In this document: positions 33,444-42,812 of the stretch, in pieces
Numbering within the stretch: position 1 is the first letter of the stretch
Layout of the letters: every line of letters starts with the position of its first letter
Assembly: GCA_000827265.1 (NCBI GenBank)
Contig: KN834781.1
Span: forward strand, 124,001-188,000
Direction of reading: 5' to 3'
DNA from: Collybiopsis luxurians FD-317 M1
Taxonomy: Eukaryota > Basidiomycota > Agaricomycetes > Agaricales > Omphalotaceae
DNA: 64,000 nt
Program-made: the position numbers and the translations under genes
Notes under the pieces: generated by a model
Told to the model about the DNA's origin: nothing
Seen by the model: only the letters and a program-made list of their open reading frames with translations
Database searches by the model: none

Positions 33444-34378
33444 CTAATAGTAAATGCTCTCGGCTGGTTTAGCCCCTTTGGCCAAAAACGCATCGATCTC
33501 CAAGTCCCCGGTCCCTCCGACCGTGACAAGCTTTGCATGAGTTACGTGCTTCATATCAAACGCAACTAGCCCAGCACCTTCGAACAATTTCCTCATGTCT
33601 TCGGTCTCGAATCCGCGTTTGTGAGCTACATATTCAAGATTTTCCATCTCTTTCAAAGCCTTGGTTTGTTCCGAAGGAGCTTCGATGTCGATAATGATCA
33701 ACACTCCGCCTGGTCTGAGAAACTTGGCAAGCATGTTCGTGATGTCCTGAGTTGATCCAAAATGATGATAGGCCATGGAGCACTGCGAGATAAGGTAAAT
33801 CAAGAAAAGAGGTTGTCATTAAAAAGAAAAGAAAAGAAAGAGGGCCGAGACCACTTACAGTGATAACGTCAAACTGGGCGCCGTCGAGCTCGCCTTCTGC
33901 ACCTTTGAGTTCAGTGCAAATGCAGGACATCTTGTCAGCGAAGCCTTTCTCTATAGCTTGTTTCGTATATTGATCTAGCATTCTCTGGCTTATATCAACT
34001 CCAAGGACAGATTTTACGTAGGGGACGTAGGAGCGAGTGGTGAGTCCTTCCCGTTCAATTCATCATTAGACGGAACTGATGAGACAAATTTGTCAAGTGC
34101 CTACCTGTACCACACGCAAAATCGAGGGCGGTGGTGGTCTCGGGATCGAAAGGATAAGCGTCCCGTATGGCCGCTCCGACACTGTACACATAAAGAAACG
34201 TATTGTAGATGTAAAATGGAGCGAGAACGAGCAAAGCTTACGCTTTAGCAAATTCGACATAGGAAGGATGATCATCGTACGATGCAGCATAGCCGGAAGC
34301 ATTGAAATAGGCTTTATTGGCTTCGACGTAGTCGTGGCCTTGTCCATGAGGGTGGTGGTGGTGCTGCTGGTCGGACAT
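33444..34378 (-). CDS. SAM-dependent methyltransferase (class I fold)
   Basis: The ATG is at 34378 and the stop at 33444, with at least three short introns. The N-terminus is His-rich (MSDQQHHHHPHGQGHDYVEA), followed by NKAYFNASGYAASYDDHPSY. Motif I is encoded across exons as LDFACGTG, then VKSVLGVDISQRMLDQYTK (motif post I), GAQFDVITVS, CSMAYHHFGSTQDITNMLAKF, LRPGGVLIIIDI (motif III) and a C-terminal part ending AKPAESIYY. Class I methyltransferases of this type act on small molecules or proteins in the cytosol; the substrate cannot be told. It is convergent with the CRN-like gene. Confidence 0.85.
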
Positions 34379-34686
34379 CGTTCTTGTACTTTGTAGTAGC
34401 AGAATAGGCCTCAAAGACTGATATCAAGGTTGAGGTTGTTGAGGGACAGACAGCCACCTAGTAGCCTTTTTATACCGCAAGCGCCTTTTCCCCTGTTCCC
34501 GATACATGAGTCGTTACTTATCAACGGAGCGCTGTGTAGCTTCGTACTTCGCGAGTACCTTCACGGTCGTAAGCTCAATTTGGTGCCGAGGCAGGCGGTG
34601 AGTACCGCGCGGGTACCACAGCGGTCGCATTAATAAGCTGAAAGATTACGCAGATTGTACAGCTTACCAAAGCAAGGTTTAGGTAA

Positions 34687-34778
34687 GGGCTAGTAGCGTA
34701 GTGGTTATCGCGTTCGCTTTGCATCTGCATATTGGGTTCCTTTGCGAAAGGTCTCCGGTTCAAATCCGGACTAGTCCA
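34687..34778 (+). tRNA. tRNA-Ala (anticodon UGC) with a short intron
   Basis: GGGCTAG at 34687-34693 pairs with CTAGTCC at 34771-34777, giving a G3:U70 pair, the alanine identity element, followed by A73. The D arm is GCG..CGC. The anticodon stem TTCGC/GCGAA encloses loop TT-TGC-A, interrupted after position 37 by an intron of about 18 bp (TCTGCATATTGGGTTCCT). The T arm is TCCGG-TTCAAAT-CCGGA. All arms are consistent with a functional gene. It lies on the segment that was later duplicated with the cerato-platanin gene. Confidence 0.9.
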
Positions 34779-35466
34779 TCTACTGTGTAACTTATACTTT
34801 TAACTGTACCTGTAGTTTGTTTTTCTCTTTTTACATTGTCTCTACTCGCGTTACTGGGCAGATAAATATTAATGCTATAGAACACTACGTTTGGCCTACG
34901 ATGCGGGCTACTTAACGCTGTAGATGTCTAATGACATACTTTTGGTCCCTCACCTAGAATGTTCGCTGATATAACAAGTATAGGACCAAGTAAAGTTCCA
35001 TAGAAGTCGGAGGACAAGCGACATTTCTCAACTGCTGACCTCGCCATTGCACTTCATTGTTGCATTTTGAGCGACTTTACAGGCTACAATCACCTTCTTG
35101 GCGCGTATGATTCCTCCGAATTTGCCACCCTAAAAAGCCCTGAATCATTGAGATGACCTCTGATAACCTCTTTTCTACATAAGTAATGAACAGACTAATT
35201 CTGGAGCCGGACAGGATAAATAGAAAAATTGAGTAAAAATGTCAAGCAGGCCCAATGGACCCGAACAGGTAGATGCAACTGATGCGGAAGCAAATTCAAA
35301 AAGTAACACCTGATGAGCTTGCAGGGATATTTGACCGAGTCTTGTTACGCTGGTTCTTCAGCGAGCAGCAATTTATGGCAAGCACACAAGTCTGGCTAGC
35401 TACCGGTGGGTCGAAGGATAGAATGATCGCTTAGGTCCGTAGATCCTTCCTCCCTCCTTGCGCTGG
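34779..35466. promoter_or_regulatory. Region between tRNA-Ala and first cerato-platanin
   Basis: It is conserved with 36957-37617 in unit 2 at roughly 85-90 percent by eye, including the TATA region. No gene is present, so the conservation reflects shared ancestry and carries both promoters. Confidence 0.5.
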
Positions 35467-35474
35467 TATAAAAG
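35467..35474 (+). promoter_or_regulatory. TATA box of first cerato-platanin gene
   Basis: TATAAAAG, 122 bp before the ATG. The paralogue has TATAAAAA at the same distance. Confidence 0.65.
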
Positions 35475-35588
35475 CTGGCAAATTCGAACGAAGGGTTCAG
35501 CAGTTCATCTGAACTACATTCGATCGATACGCTAAACTCTCACAAGAAACCTCTTCATCTACTCACACGAACCTTCATCACATCCACC

Positions 35589-36017
35589 ATGAAGTTCCTG
35601 TCGCTCGTCTTGCCCGCTACCCTCGTCGCTCTTGTCTCTGCCGACCAACTCCGCTACGACGCCGTCTACGACAAGGCCGGCCAGTCCCTCACCACTGTCT
35701 CCTGTTCCGACGGAGCCAATGGCATGATCACCAAAGGTTTCACAACCTTTGGCTCTCTGCCGAACTTCGCCAACATCGGTGGCGCAGTCGCCGTCACTGG
35801 ATGGAACTCGACTAATTGTGGTACCTGCTGGAACTTGTCCTATACGAACCCTCAAGGAAAGACCTCGAGCGTGAACATGTTAGCTATAGACAATGTCAAG
35901 ACGGGCTTCGTTATCTCGCTGTCGGCGATGAATACATTGACCGGAGGGCATGCAGTGGAGTTAGGCGTGGTGAATGTTGTTGCGAAGCAAGTCGCTTCTT
36001 CGAATTGTAAACTTTGA
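35589..36017 (+). CDS. Cerato-platanin family secreted protein, copy 1 (142 aa)
   Basis: A single-exon gene. Residues 1-18 are a signal peptide (MKFLSLVLPATLVALVSA) before DQLRYDAVYD. Family motifs are all present: SLTTVSCSDGANG, KGFTTFGSLPNF, GWNSTNCGTCWNLSY, VNMLAIDNVKTGF and a C-terminal Cys, giving the four conserved cysteines of two disulfides. Cerato-platanins are small secreted expansin-like double-psi beta-barrel proteins of fungal walls and surfaces, often recognised by plants. Length is typical. Strong TATA promoter implies high expression. It sits on the first unit of a tandem duplication. Confidence 0.96.
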   Translation: MKFLSLVLPATLVALVSADQLRYDAVYDKAGQSLTTVSCSDGANGMITKGFTTFGSLPNFANIGGAVAVTGWNSTNCGTCWNLSYTNPQGKTSSVNMLAIDNVKTGFVISLSAMNTLTGGHAVELGVVNVVAKQVASSNCKL

Positions 36018-36358
36018 ACTCTGGGTGAGTCCTGTTCTTTCGGATATTCTTTGGGAAATGGGAATTCTTTACTCAATTAGCTACAGATTGAAAGATGGAC
36101 AATTCGACTGTTCGTCGGGAGAACAATCGGATCTTGACAACAAACAGTTTTTCGGATTTTGTGTATAGTAATTACAATGATCGTCAGTTGTACTTGATAG
36201 ATAAATAAATAAAACGTAAAAACTTACTGTATAAGAAAAGTACCTTCGCACTTGGCGAGTGCGTTCACGGTCGTAAGCTCAATTTGGTGCCGAGGCAGGC
36301 GGTGAGTACCATACGGGTACCACAGCGGTCATGTTAATAAGCTGGAAGATTACGGAGC
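36018..36358. other. 3' flank of copy 1 and start of duplicated unit 2
   Basis: It includes AATAAAT-type polyadenylation signals near 36203-36213; the duplicated unit restarts near 36246. Confidence 0.45.
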
Positions 36359-36945
36359 TTACTATACCGTCGCCAGTAATGCAATCCAAAATGTCAGTAT
36401 AGAGAAATTTTTTCAATTCTTGTCGTTCGGGCCTCAAAATTTCTACATGCACTCTTAGTATCCTCAAAATTGTTTTTATCAACTCTGAAAATTTTTGAAG
36501 TTCGGCGAAAGCAATTGCGAAGGGTTTTAACGAGAACCTTCAAAACGGCAGGGGAATACAATCGGGCGCTTAACAACCGTTATTGTTGAATTGTTTCAAC
36601 TCTGGATGGTCTGAGGGAGAATAAAAATATTCAGAATTAGGTAGAAGGTGATCCTGGCCTAATAATCAATTTTCATGGCAAAATGTAGAGTTGCCGTGCT
36701 CTAAAAATCGAGGAAGGGTTGTACACCCGATAAGTCATCGTCTTTGCCGCTTTCCACACTTCCGAAATTCCTGAATATTTTCTGTTGCACTTTTTTCCCT
36801 CAAACTTGACGGCTACGCTGCTTACATTAATAAATCCTACAGAAAAAATTTGAAGCGCAAAGGTCTCAAAATACATACAGGAAAAGTGATTTGAGCCGGA
36901 GATTGCATTTCTAGTAGCTTTACTGGTGATGGCATAGTACCATCT
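36359..36945. other. Inserted or replaced segment specific to unit 2
   Basis: Homology to unit 1 stops after AAGATTACGG and resumes at GGACTAGTCCAT. The intervening 590 bp contains a dispersed-repeat fragment (about 36385-36442) also seen at 32645-32705 and has no coding capacity. Confidence 0.55.
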
Positions 36946-36956
36946 GGACTAGTCCA
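36944..36956 (+). pseudogene. Remnant of the duplicated tRNA-Ala 3' end
   Basis: CTGGACTAGTCCA corresponds to the T-stem and acceptor end of the intact tRNA (34766-34778). The rest of the tRNA is missing, so this copy is dead. Confidence 0.6.
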
Positions 36957-37617
36957 TTTACTGTGTAACTCACACTTTTGACTTTACTTGTAGTTATTTT
37001 TCTCTTTATTTGCGTTACTGGTGGAGATGATACAGAACACTACGTTTGGAGTACGATGCGGGCTACTTAGCGCTGTAGATGCCTAATGACATACTTTCGC
37101 CCCTTACCCAGAATACTCGCTGATATAACAAGCATAGGACCAAGTAAAGTTCCATAGAAGCCGGAGGACAGTGGACACTTCCGAGCAGCTGACCTCGCCA
37201 TTGCACTTCATCGCCGCATTTTGAGCGATTTTACGGGCTACAATCACCTTCGTGGCGCCTATAATTCCACCGAATTTGCCACCCCAAAAAACCCTGAATC
37301 ATTGGGATGACCTCTGATGACCTCTGATGACCTCGTTTCTACTTAGGTAATGATCTGGAACCGGGCAGGTTAAATAGAAAAATAGAGTAAAAATGTCAAG
37401 CCAGTCAATGGACCCGAACAGAGAGATGCAACTGATGTAGAAGCAAATTCAAAAAGTAACAGCTGATGAGCTTGCGGGGATTTTCGACCTAGTCTTGGTA
37501 CAGTGGTTCTTTAGCGAGCTGCAGTCTAGGCAAACAGACAAGTCTGGCTAGTTATCCAAGGAAAGAATGATCTGAGCCTTGTCTAGTTCCGTAGATCCTT
37601 CTCCCTCCTCGAACTGG
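36957..37617. promoter_or_regulatory. Upstream region of second cerato-platanin
   Basis: It is the unit-2 counterpart of 34779-35466, with a short direct repeat GACCTCTGAT at about 37308-37330. No gene is present. Confidence 0.45.
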
Positions 37618-37625
37618 TATAAAAA
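37618..37625 (+). promoter_or_regulatory. TATA box of second cerato-platanin gene
   Basis: TATAAAAA, 121 bp before the ATG; surrounding sequence is conserved with the first copy. Confidence 0.65.
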
Positions 37626-37738
37626 CTAGCAAATTCGAGCAGAGAGTTCAGCAGTTCATCTGAACTACATCGATCGATACACCAACCCCCCACAAAAAAC
37701 CTCTTTAGCTACTCACACAAACCTTCATCGTATCCACC

Positions 37739-38167
37739 ATGAAGTTCCTCTCTCTCGTCTTGCCCGTTACCCTCGTCGCGCTTGTCTCTGCCGACCAACT
37801 CCGCTACGACGCCGTCTACGACAATGCCGGCCAGTCCCTTGCCACCGTCTCCTGTTCCGACGGAGCCAATGGCATGCTCACCAAAGGTTTCACAACCTTT
37901 GGCTCTCTGCCAAACTTCGCCGACATCGGTAGCGCAGCCGCCGTCACTGGATGGAACTCGACTAATTGTGGTACCTGCTGGAACTTGAGCTATACGAACC
38001 CTCAAGGAAAGACCTCGAGCGTGAACATGCTGGCTATAGACCATGCCGCGACGGGCTTCGTTATCTCACTGTCGGCAATGAATACACTGACCGGAGGAAA
38101 TGCGGTGGCGTTGGGAGTGGTGAATGTTGTTGCGAAGCAAGTCGCTTCTTCGAATTGTAAACTTTGA
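37739..38167 (+). CDS. Cerato-platanin family secreted protein, copy 2 (142 aa)
   Basis: It is a close paralogue of the gene at 35589 with the same length, signal peptide (MKFLSLVLPVTLVALVSA), four cysteines and family motifs. About a dozen residues differ (for example DNAGQSLATV for DKAGQSLTTV, and AIDHAATGF, the more usual family form, for AIDNVKTGF). No stop or frameshift; both copies appear functional. The TATA box and leader are conserved, so regulation should be similar. Confidence 0.96.
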   Translation: MKFLSLVLPVTLVALVSADQLRYDAVYDNAGQSLATVSCSDGANGMLTKGFTTFGSLPNFADIGSAAAVTGWNSTNCGTCWNLSYTNPQGKTSSVNMLAIDHAATGFVISLSAMNTLTGGNAVALGVVNVVAKQVASSNCKL

Positions 38168-38631
38168 ACTTTGAGTGAGTCCTGTTCATTCGGATAATCT
38201 TTGAGAAATGGGAGTTCTTTACTCGATTAGCTATAGGTTGAAAGATGGACAACTTCGACCGTTCGTCGGGAGAAGGATCGGATCTTGTGAACAAACATTT
38301 TTTTCGGACTTTGTGTATAATAATTACAATGATCGTCAGTTGTACTTGATGGATGAAAAATAAAATGTAAAAACTTACTGTATAATTACCTGAACATCTG
38401 ACCAGTCAGCAGAGTTCGAAATCCGTCTTTCGAAACCTCGAAGCGAAGAAAGTTGAGAAATATCATCCTTGATAGGAGGCCGCTCAATAGATTCTACAAG
38501 GTTTGTTCGGGATGTAGAATGTTGTTCATCGAGATGAGAAAAAGAAGTCCTCAAGTCTGAGCATTTATGAGGAGGTCCAGACAGCGAATGGGTCTGCAAA
38601 CTCTACCCCTCAGAGCCGCAGCCGTTCTATC
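38168..38631. other. Intergenic between cerato-platanin copies 2 and 3
   Basis: The first 220 bp is 3' flank homologous to copy 1. From about 38390 the sequence is unique and must hold the promoter of copy 3; no TATA box is evident. Confidence 0.45.
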
Positions 38632-39057
38632 ATGAAGCTTTCCATCCTCGTACCCATCCTCGCAGCAGCCTTGACCTGGGCCGACGAGCTGCGCTTTGAC
38701 ACTGTCTACGACAATGGCAACCAATCCCTCGCCACCGTATCATGCTCGAACGGTGCCAACGGTCTCTTGACCAGAGGTTTCACTACATTCAACTCATTGC
38801 CCACCTTCCCGAACATTGGGGGTTCCAGCGCGATTCCGGGGTTCAATTCCCCACAGTGTGGTTCCTGCTGGAACGTGACATTCACAAACGCAGCTGGTGC
38901 TTCGACGAGTTTGAATATTACCGCCATTGATCACGCAGCAAGCGGGTTTGTCGTATCGCAAGAGGCGATGGATAAATTGACGAACAACAACGCAGTCGCA
39001 TTTGGTGTTGTAAATGTGACTTCGGCTCAATTGGCGGCGTCTGCTTGTGGGCTCTGA
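38632..39057 (+). CDS. Cerato-platanin family secreted protein, copy 3 (141 aa), diverged
   Basis: Single exon, signal peptide MKLSILVPILAAALTWA, then DELRFDTVYDNGNQSL. The four cysteines and core motifs remain (TVSCSNGANG, RGFTTFNSLPTF, NSPQCGSCWNVTF, AIDHAASGFVV, ASACGL). It differs from copies 1 and 2 at roughly four residues in ten and lacks their upstream homology, so it arose from an older duplication. Two NxT/NxS-type sites (NVTF, NITA) suggest N-glycosylation. Confidence 0.95.
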   Translation: MKLSILVPILAAALTWADELRFDTVYDNGNQSLATVSCSNGANGLLTRGFTTFNSLPTFPNIGGSSAIPGFNSPQCGSCWNVTFTNAAGASTSLNITAIDHAASGFVVSQEAMDKLTNNNAVAFGVVNVTSAQLAASACGL

Positions 39058-39694
39058 GCCTGGGCGTAAGGAATTTTACTCATTTCGGGATCCAGGGAGA
39101 AGGCTATTCGACTTGGCGGATGAAATTGGCGGGTGAGATTGTCGAGACCGCGGAGGTGTATTCGATAAAATGAAATAAGCATCGGCTGTGTTCGATAGGA
39201 GAACGGACAATGTATACTTGTAATATCTTGAATTCCAATAGGCTATGCGATTCTGTACATGAAGCTTCCGCAGCTGGGCCGTACTTGAAGAAACCATCAT
39301 TTTGAAGACAAGCGCAGCGGAAAGAAAATTCCGAAAAGGTGTAAAGTAGCGAGATATTCTACACGTATACCTCGCTTCCTTAAGGATTCAGGAGGTTCAT
39401 TCTTGGATCTGTGGGACCAAACTTGTGCTGCAGAGATCCAGAAAAGACCACAGTGAAGCCAGCAGTGCAGTGGAAGTTGAACGTCGAACGTCGAGGGGGA
39501 ACGGAGCAAGGTGCAAGGTGCACGGTAGGCCCGAGTTTGTCATTTTGCATCGTGTCAGCGGCGCCGAACTGTCACAAGACCTCGTGACTCCAAGGTGTGA
39601 CACCGTTCGCGTTGAACGCGTCGCGTCTATCCGCTGGTCCACCTTGATCATTATTTAATGGACGCGATAATGGCCTCAAACTTCCATCGCAGCA
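39058..39694. promoter_or_regulatory. Intergenic region upstream of the ABCG gene
   Basis: About 640 bp with no recognised gene. It contains the promoter of the rightward transporter gene. Confidence 0.4.
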
Positions 39695-42404
39695 ATGTTT
39701 TCTCCTCCTATTTACCGCTCGCTCTTACTTTTAGTTGCTCTTCGCAGTGTTCAAGCTCAATCTTCCTCGTCTTCTCTTAATCCAGGCGTTATCGGTGGCG
39801 TAGGGGTCGTGGTGGGCCAGTTGGTGCTCATCGCTGTACTCTGGTTATTTGGCTGGCTGGCTCAACGGCGAGCTCGGAGAGCCGGATACGATAGATCAGG
39901 GAGTGGCAATGTTAGCGTTGAATGGACGAACGTCAGCTACATGGTCCCTGCATCGACCAGCCGTCTCTGGAAGAACAATTCCGAAAACAAGGTGATCCTG
40001 GACTCCGTCAGTGGGTGCGTCAAACCGGGACAGATGATGGCTATCCTCGGTCCTAGTGGTAAGTTTTTGGTTACAGCTCATCCTTCAACCTCCATTAAAA
40101 ACTTTTTTTCGCTTCAGGTGCAGGGAAAACCACCCTCGTCGAAATCCTGGCTAGAAAGCAAAAATCTGCTTCTGTATCCGGCCATGTAGCTTTTCCATCC
40201 ACCTTCCAACCTAGCCCTCGCATTGGTTTTGTCCCTCAACAAGACGTCCTCCCATCGACTCTTACGGTTTACGAAGCACTTTTGTTTGCTGCCAGATTGC
40301 GCTTACCGGACAACGTTTTAGATCCCGAGAAACGTTCTCGGGCCGATGCGATGATGAAGAAATTAGCCATCGATCATCTTCGAAACGTTCGGATTGGCAA
40401 TAATACGAGTGGCAGATTGAGTGGGGGTGAAATGAAGAGGATTGGTATCGGTTTGGAACTCATCGCTAGTCCGGACGTATTGATTCTGGACGAACCCACC
40501 TCGGGTATGTATATTTTGTTCTATCTACCTCCCGGTGTTTTCTCAGTTGACTAGGTTTGGACTCAGAGTCTGCTGCACAAGTAGCGGGTGTCTTGCATTT
40601 AGTTGCTCACGACCCAGCATGCCCTACTGCTGTTATTTCCTCCGTTCATCAGCCCAGGTAATGATTAATGCGCCATCGTCCATTTGCCCACATACTAACT
40701 TGACTCCCCCGTCTTCAAAGTTCTAAATTTTATCACTCCTTCGACACAGTGCTCGTTCTTGCCCAGGGACGCACCCTCTACTGCGGCCCAGGGTCCTTTG
40801 CTCCCGTCGATTACCTCGCTCGTACAGGCATCGCCAAGGCATATCACCCGGGGTATAACGTTGCAGATTACTTGTTAGAAATCGCCATGGAGCCACATTT
40901 GTCGCTATTCATGAAACGCGTTGGGTCCAATTCCAACGAATCTCGTTCCGGGCCTGCCAGTGGGGAGGAAGAGAAGAGCACTAAATCCACCAAATCCAAT
41001 CTTGCTGCTGGAAACGGAGCTCTTCCTCCCGCTTCTAATTCCCATCCTACATCCGGAGGTCGAAAATGGTTGCTTTTTAAACGCAAATCCGACTCGTCGC
41101 CTAAGTATGAAGCGGTGTTTTTGACTCAGTTCCAAACTCTTTCGGGGAGGGAATGGAAAACTTTGATCAGGTAAGGATAACTGGATTGGCATCGCCCTCT
41201 CATTCTGAAGCAGAATCATTGACACCTCACCAGGGATAGGACACTATTCTTCGCACACGTTTCTGTCGCTGCCGTTCTTGGTGTCTTCTGTGGTACGAAT
41301 CTTTCCTACCCAATGTTGCTCTGCGTGATTGAGTGTTTACTTTTTATAGGTGGCCTGTACTTCAATGTCGATAATACCGTTGGTGGCTTCCAATCTCGCA
41401 TCGGCTGTCTCTTCTTGCTCGTGCGTTACATATCTTTTACCGCAACCTAGTTCTATTACTCACTTCGCACCTCAGGGAAGCTTGATAGCATTCTCATCTT
41501 TGAGTGCGCTTTATGAAATTATCAAGATTCGGCCCTTGTTCATTCGTGAACGATCTGCAATGTATTACAAGTACGTCTATCCTGCTCGTTGTGTTTTTGC
41601 TTGTTCTAGAAAAAGGATATTGACGCTTGATTTTTTCTATGCTAGCCCGACTGCTTGGTTGCTTAACCGATTCTTGTTTGATATCTTCCCTTTAAGGCTT
41701 TTACCGACGGTCATTCTGACGACTATGTATGTATACTTTGTTATTGTGCCTCTGTCTCCTTTGTCTAGATTGCTGAGATTGAACGGCTCTAGAACATATT
41801 GGATGGCGGGCTTCAGTGCAGACGCTATCCATTTCCTCAAGTACCTCTTCATTCTTGTGTTGTTTTCACTGACCGTAACACTATACGTGAGTGATCCTAG
41901 CCCAATATCCTGACATTCCAGACCTAACGCAATGTTGTCCCCCTCGCGCCAGAACTTCTTCCTTGGAGCATTCTTCCACAACGGAATCATCGCCATCTTA
42001 CTCTCCGCCCTAGCCGTCCTCTTTCAAATGATCTTTGCCGGATTTTTCGTCAACCTCAACAAGATCACACCTGTCCTTCGATGGCTCCAATGGCTCTGCC
42101 CGTTGAAGTATTGCTTGGAGGCGTTGACTGTGAGTGAGGTGGGGTCTGGATTGATTGTGGATACGTTACAGGGAGTGACGGTTTCTGCGAGTATGGTTAC
42201 AAGTATGGTACGTGCACCGTATTCCATTGCTGGAGATGATAGGGCTTTTCTCATCCATACTTTCACTGTTTTTTTTCTGAATAGTTGTTCGGGTTCGGAG
42301 AGAAAGATCATTATTATAGGAATGTGCTTTTGACGTTCGCATTCATCTCTATCTTTGGGTTGGGCGTTGGTGTTGCTGTGAGGCTATTGCGTGGGCGGCG
42401 GTAG
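39695..42404 (+). CDS. ABCG half-transporter, Adp1-like but without the extracellular EGF-like region
   Basis: Multi-exon gene. It begins with a signal peptide (YRSLLLLVALRSVQA), a short Ser-rich spacer, then a TM segment (GVVVGQLVLIAVLWLFGWLA) and the cytosolic ATPase: Walker A GPSGAGKTT, Q-loop FVPQQDVLPSTLTVYEA, signature SGRLSGGEMKR, Walker B VLILDEPTSGLDS. After the nucleotide-binding domain comes a linker (residues KSTKSTKSNL) and the ABC2 membrane domain (SGREWKTLIRDRTLFFAHV, LGVFCGGLYFNVDN, PTAWLLNRFLFDIFP), ending LFGFGEKDHYYRN..RLLRGRR. The Adp1-type paralogue at 52320 has about 290 residues of Cys-rich ectodomain between signal peptide and TM1; here they are replaced by about ten residues. 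Substrate unknown. One intron has a weak GTGCGT donor near 41420. Confidence 0.88.
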
Positions 42405-42609
42405 ATATTACGATACGCCGATATCAATCACGGTATTTGTGGTTCGAGACTTCTGTTATTATGTCTTATTACTATTGAACTATACAAAAGCTGGAGCCGT
42501 TCGCTCTATGTACACAACGTGAAAGGGCACAGAACATAAACAAGGAAGTATAAACGATGTGAAGAGCCAGTGGAGACGTACACACACGAAAGCGGATACA
42601 TCTTATACT
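42405..42609. other. 3' flank of the ABCG gene up to the Copia insertion
   Basis: Short AT-rich 3' flank; the target duplication ATACT is at 42605-42609. Confidence 0.5.
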
Positions 42610-42800
42610 TGTTGAAAACAGCGCTGAACACGAAGGTCAATAACTGAAGTTATATTAAGCTATAAGTACTATACACATACCTGAACATGAAGGTCAATAA
42701 CTGAAGTTAGACCTTCGTGTTTCGTACTAATGTACTAGTTAAGTAAGCTAATTTAATCGGTAGATACTTGAAATATCTAAGTTCGTATTGTACTACAACA
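42610..42800 (-). repeat. Copia LTR (3' LTR in element orientation)
   Basis: 191 bp, TGTTG..CAACA. It contains a direct repeat of about 29 bp (CTGAACACGAAGGTCAATAA, and a later copy), plus the inverse GACCTTCGTGTT that can pair with it. Confidence 0.92.
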
Positions 42801-42812
42801 CTCCCCCTCGAA
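42801..42812 (-). other. Polypurine tract of the Copia element
   Basis: On the minus strand, CGAGGGGGAG abuts the 3' LTR (TGTTGTAG), the usual place of the plus-strand primer. Confidence 0.7.

Larger units (their letters stand above)
34540..38390. repeat. Tandem segmental duplication (tRNA-Ala to cerato-platanin)
   Basis: Unit 1 (about 34540-36245) and unit 2 (about 36246-38390) start with the same sequence (CACGGTCGTAAGCTCAATTT, 34562 and 36261) and carry the same cerato-platanin gene, promoter and 3' flank. Unit 2 is longer because a stretch of about 590 bp (36359-36945) replaces most of the tRNA gene. Confidence 0.85.

Noticed and set aside
35559..35855. 98-aa open frame antisense to cerato-platanin copy 1, with a counterpart at 37709-38044
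   Set aside because: It is conserved only because the sense gene is conserved, and its residues show no domain. It is a shadow frame.
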